A DNA stretch of 14,725 nucleotides, from the NCBI GenBank assembly GCA_035443945.1, contig DAOMNQ010000068.1, positions 1 through 14,725 of the forward strand. Direction: 5' to 3'. The notes under the pieces were generated by a model that saw only the letters and a list, made by a program, of their open reading frames with translations, did no database searches and was not told the DNA's origin. Of the stretch, positions 13,820 through 14,725 are shown piece after piece. A program made the translations under genes and the position numbers. The DNA comes from CAADGN01 sp035443945. GTDB lineage: Bacteria > Planctomycetota > Phycisphaerae > Phycisphaerales > UBA1924. The first letter of the stretch is position 1; each line of letters opens with the position of its first letter.

Positions 13820-14725
13820 TTATTTCCCGATCAGCAGCAGCCGGGGCGGTCCCCCACCAAGAATCGCCGTTTCAAGGGTAGGCGTGGGGTGCTGCCGAAC
13901 ACGCCTCACCGGCACCGCCACCAGCCCCGCCAGCCGCCTCCCCGCCCGCAGCAGGAACCCCGCCTCATCCAACCCCAACGCGCGCGCCCCGTTCGTCGTC
14001 CCCATCGCCAGCGCGGTCCGCGCATCCACCCCGTCACGCTCCACCAGCAGCCGCATCTCGTCCAGCACGCTCATCCCCCCGCGCGACCCATCCGCCGCCT
14101 CACTCGGCAGGTTCACGATCGAGTCCGTTCCCAGGCACACGTTGATCCCGGCATCCATCATCTCCGGGTACCGGTGCGCCCCGAAACGCCACGGAGCGCC
14201 GAAGTACGCCGACGCACGCGGGCAATATGCCACACTCACACCCGCTCGCGCCAGCACGGACAACCGCGCCTCGTCCGGGCAGTCGTTCACATGCGCCACC
14301 AGAAACGGCGCACGCTCCAGAATCGGCGCCAGATGGTCGATCGGGTGCAGCCCACGCCCGAATACACCCAGCAACCGATCCTCCCACGCACCCACCCGCT
14401 CCAGCAACGCCCGCTGCGGCCCCCGCGCCCCCGCGATGAACTCCCGCTCCTCAACCGTCTCCGCCAGGTGCGTGCACAACGCAAGCCCGTACCGCCGTGC
14501 CAGCGCAACCGCGTGCTCGTACCCCGCCGGCTCCACCGTGTTCGGCGCATGAGGCTGCAACCCCGCGCGCACGAGCGACCCGGCCGCCAACTCCCCCGCG
14601 TGCTCCTCCAGAAACTCGTCCAGCCGCCCCAGCGCGCGATCCCGCAACGCCCCCGCCGCGAAAAACTCCACGAACGACACCCCCGCCAGCGGCCCCTCGC
14701 GCAGTGCCCGCAGCGCCGCAACCGT
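13820..14725 (-). CDS. amidohydrolase family protein (TRZ/ATZ/guanine-deaminase type), 5' end outside window
   Basis: The frame is open to the window edge, so the N-terminus and the first metal-binding HxH are missing; 301 residues are visible. The remaining metal-site pattern is intact (numbering from the visible start): H59 in LQPHAPNT, H86 in THLAET (with the catalytic-type Glu), H145 in LVAHVND and D201 in LGTDS. CPRASAYFG (168-176) and the late LDEMRLL and GTTNGARALGL segments are typical of deaminases and chlorohydrolases acting on purine-, pterin- or triazine-like rings. Candidate activities include S-adenosylhomocysteine/methylthioadenosine deaminase or aminodeoxyfutalosine deaminase of the alternative menaquinone pathway; sequence alone does not decide. 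The GTG at 14680 is an internal Val, not a start, because conserved-looking sequence continues upstream. It precedes resB by 46 nt and may share its transcript. Confidence 0.85.
   Translation of the reverse strand, partial: TVAALRALREGPLAGVSFVEFFAAGALRDRALGRLDEFLEEHAGELAAGSLVRAGLQPHAPNTVEPAGYEHAVALARRYGLALCTHLAETVEEREFIAGARGPQRALLERVGAWEDRLLGVFGRGLHPIDHLAPILERAPFLVAHVNDCPDEARLSVLARAGVSVAYCPRASAYFGAPWRFGAHRYPEMMDAGINVCLGTDSIVNLPSEAADGSRGGMSVLDEMRLLVERDGVDARTALAMGTTNGARALGLDEAGFLLRAGRRLAGLVAVPVRRVRQHPTPTLETAILGGGPPRLLLIGK

Noticed and set aside
14584..14680. GTG at 14680 as the true start of the amidohydrolase
   Set aside because: The frame stays open to the window edge with ordinary coding sequence, and the family needs an N-terminal metal-binding HxH that is not within the visible part, so the gene must begin outside.

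Overview
The window is very GC-rich (roughly 70% by eye) and reads as chromosomal bacterial DNA, most likely from a planctomycete, with the Phycisphaerae class as best guess. The main clues are a pseudopilin-like protein with the planctomycete signature (N-terminal AFTLIELLVVIAIIALLIGM plus a C-terminal H-X9-DG motif), a Minf_1886-family protein, a ResB/CcsA (System II) cytochrome c maturation pair with unusually large extracytoplasmic domains, and weak use of Shine-Dalgarno sites. This placement is inferred from protein families only; there is no rRNA in the window.

Layout: the left half (about 1-6812) is read on the + strand, the right half (about 6930-14725) on the - strand, and the two halves converge at about 6810-6930. 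Plus-strand genes, in order: a class I SAM methyltransferase; a family X DNA polymerase with a PHP domain (polX), 7 nt downstream; a pseudopilin-like protein behind its own candidate promoter and structured leader; a predicted type II restriction-modification pair (beta-class DNA methyltransferase, then a 180-aa PD-(D/E)XK protein, joined by an ATGA overlap); and ffh, the SRP GTPase. Minus-strand genes, in order of transcription: a window-truncated amidohydrolase, resB, ccsA (ATGA overlap with resB), mpg (3-methyladenine DNA glycosylase), a Minf_1886-family protein and an AI-2E/PerM-type membrane protein.

How the genes fit together: ResB and CcsA form one heme-delivery complex for cytochrome c. 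PolX and Mpg are both base-excision/gap-repair type enzymes but sit in different transcription units. Ffh supports insertion of the many membrane proteins. The methyltransferase/PD-(D/E)XK pair is the only clearly accessory, defence-like element, and its second gene departs from the codon habit of its + strand neighbours.

Between genes, the most striking items are: (i) a 7-bp tandem repeat (TGAGTCT family) that starts on the ffh stop codon and returns in inverted orientation, filling the convergent gap; (ii) three genes with no Shine-Dalgarno whose start codon lies exactly 6-7 nt after a TANNNT hexamer, suggesting leaderless mRNAs; (iii) a promoter, dyad and hairpin complex ahead of the pseudopilin gene. 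The + strand is C-rich over G across the whole window whatever the gene orientation, so + genes favour NNC codons and - genes NNG codons, as replication-strand skew would produce. I found no tRNA, rRNA, CRISPR array, insertion sequence or integrase. No stretch over 300 bases lacks a gene.
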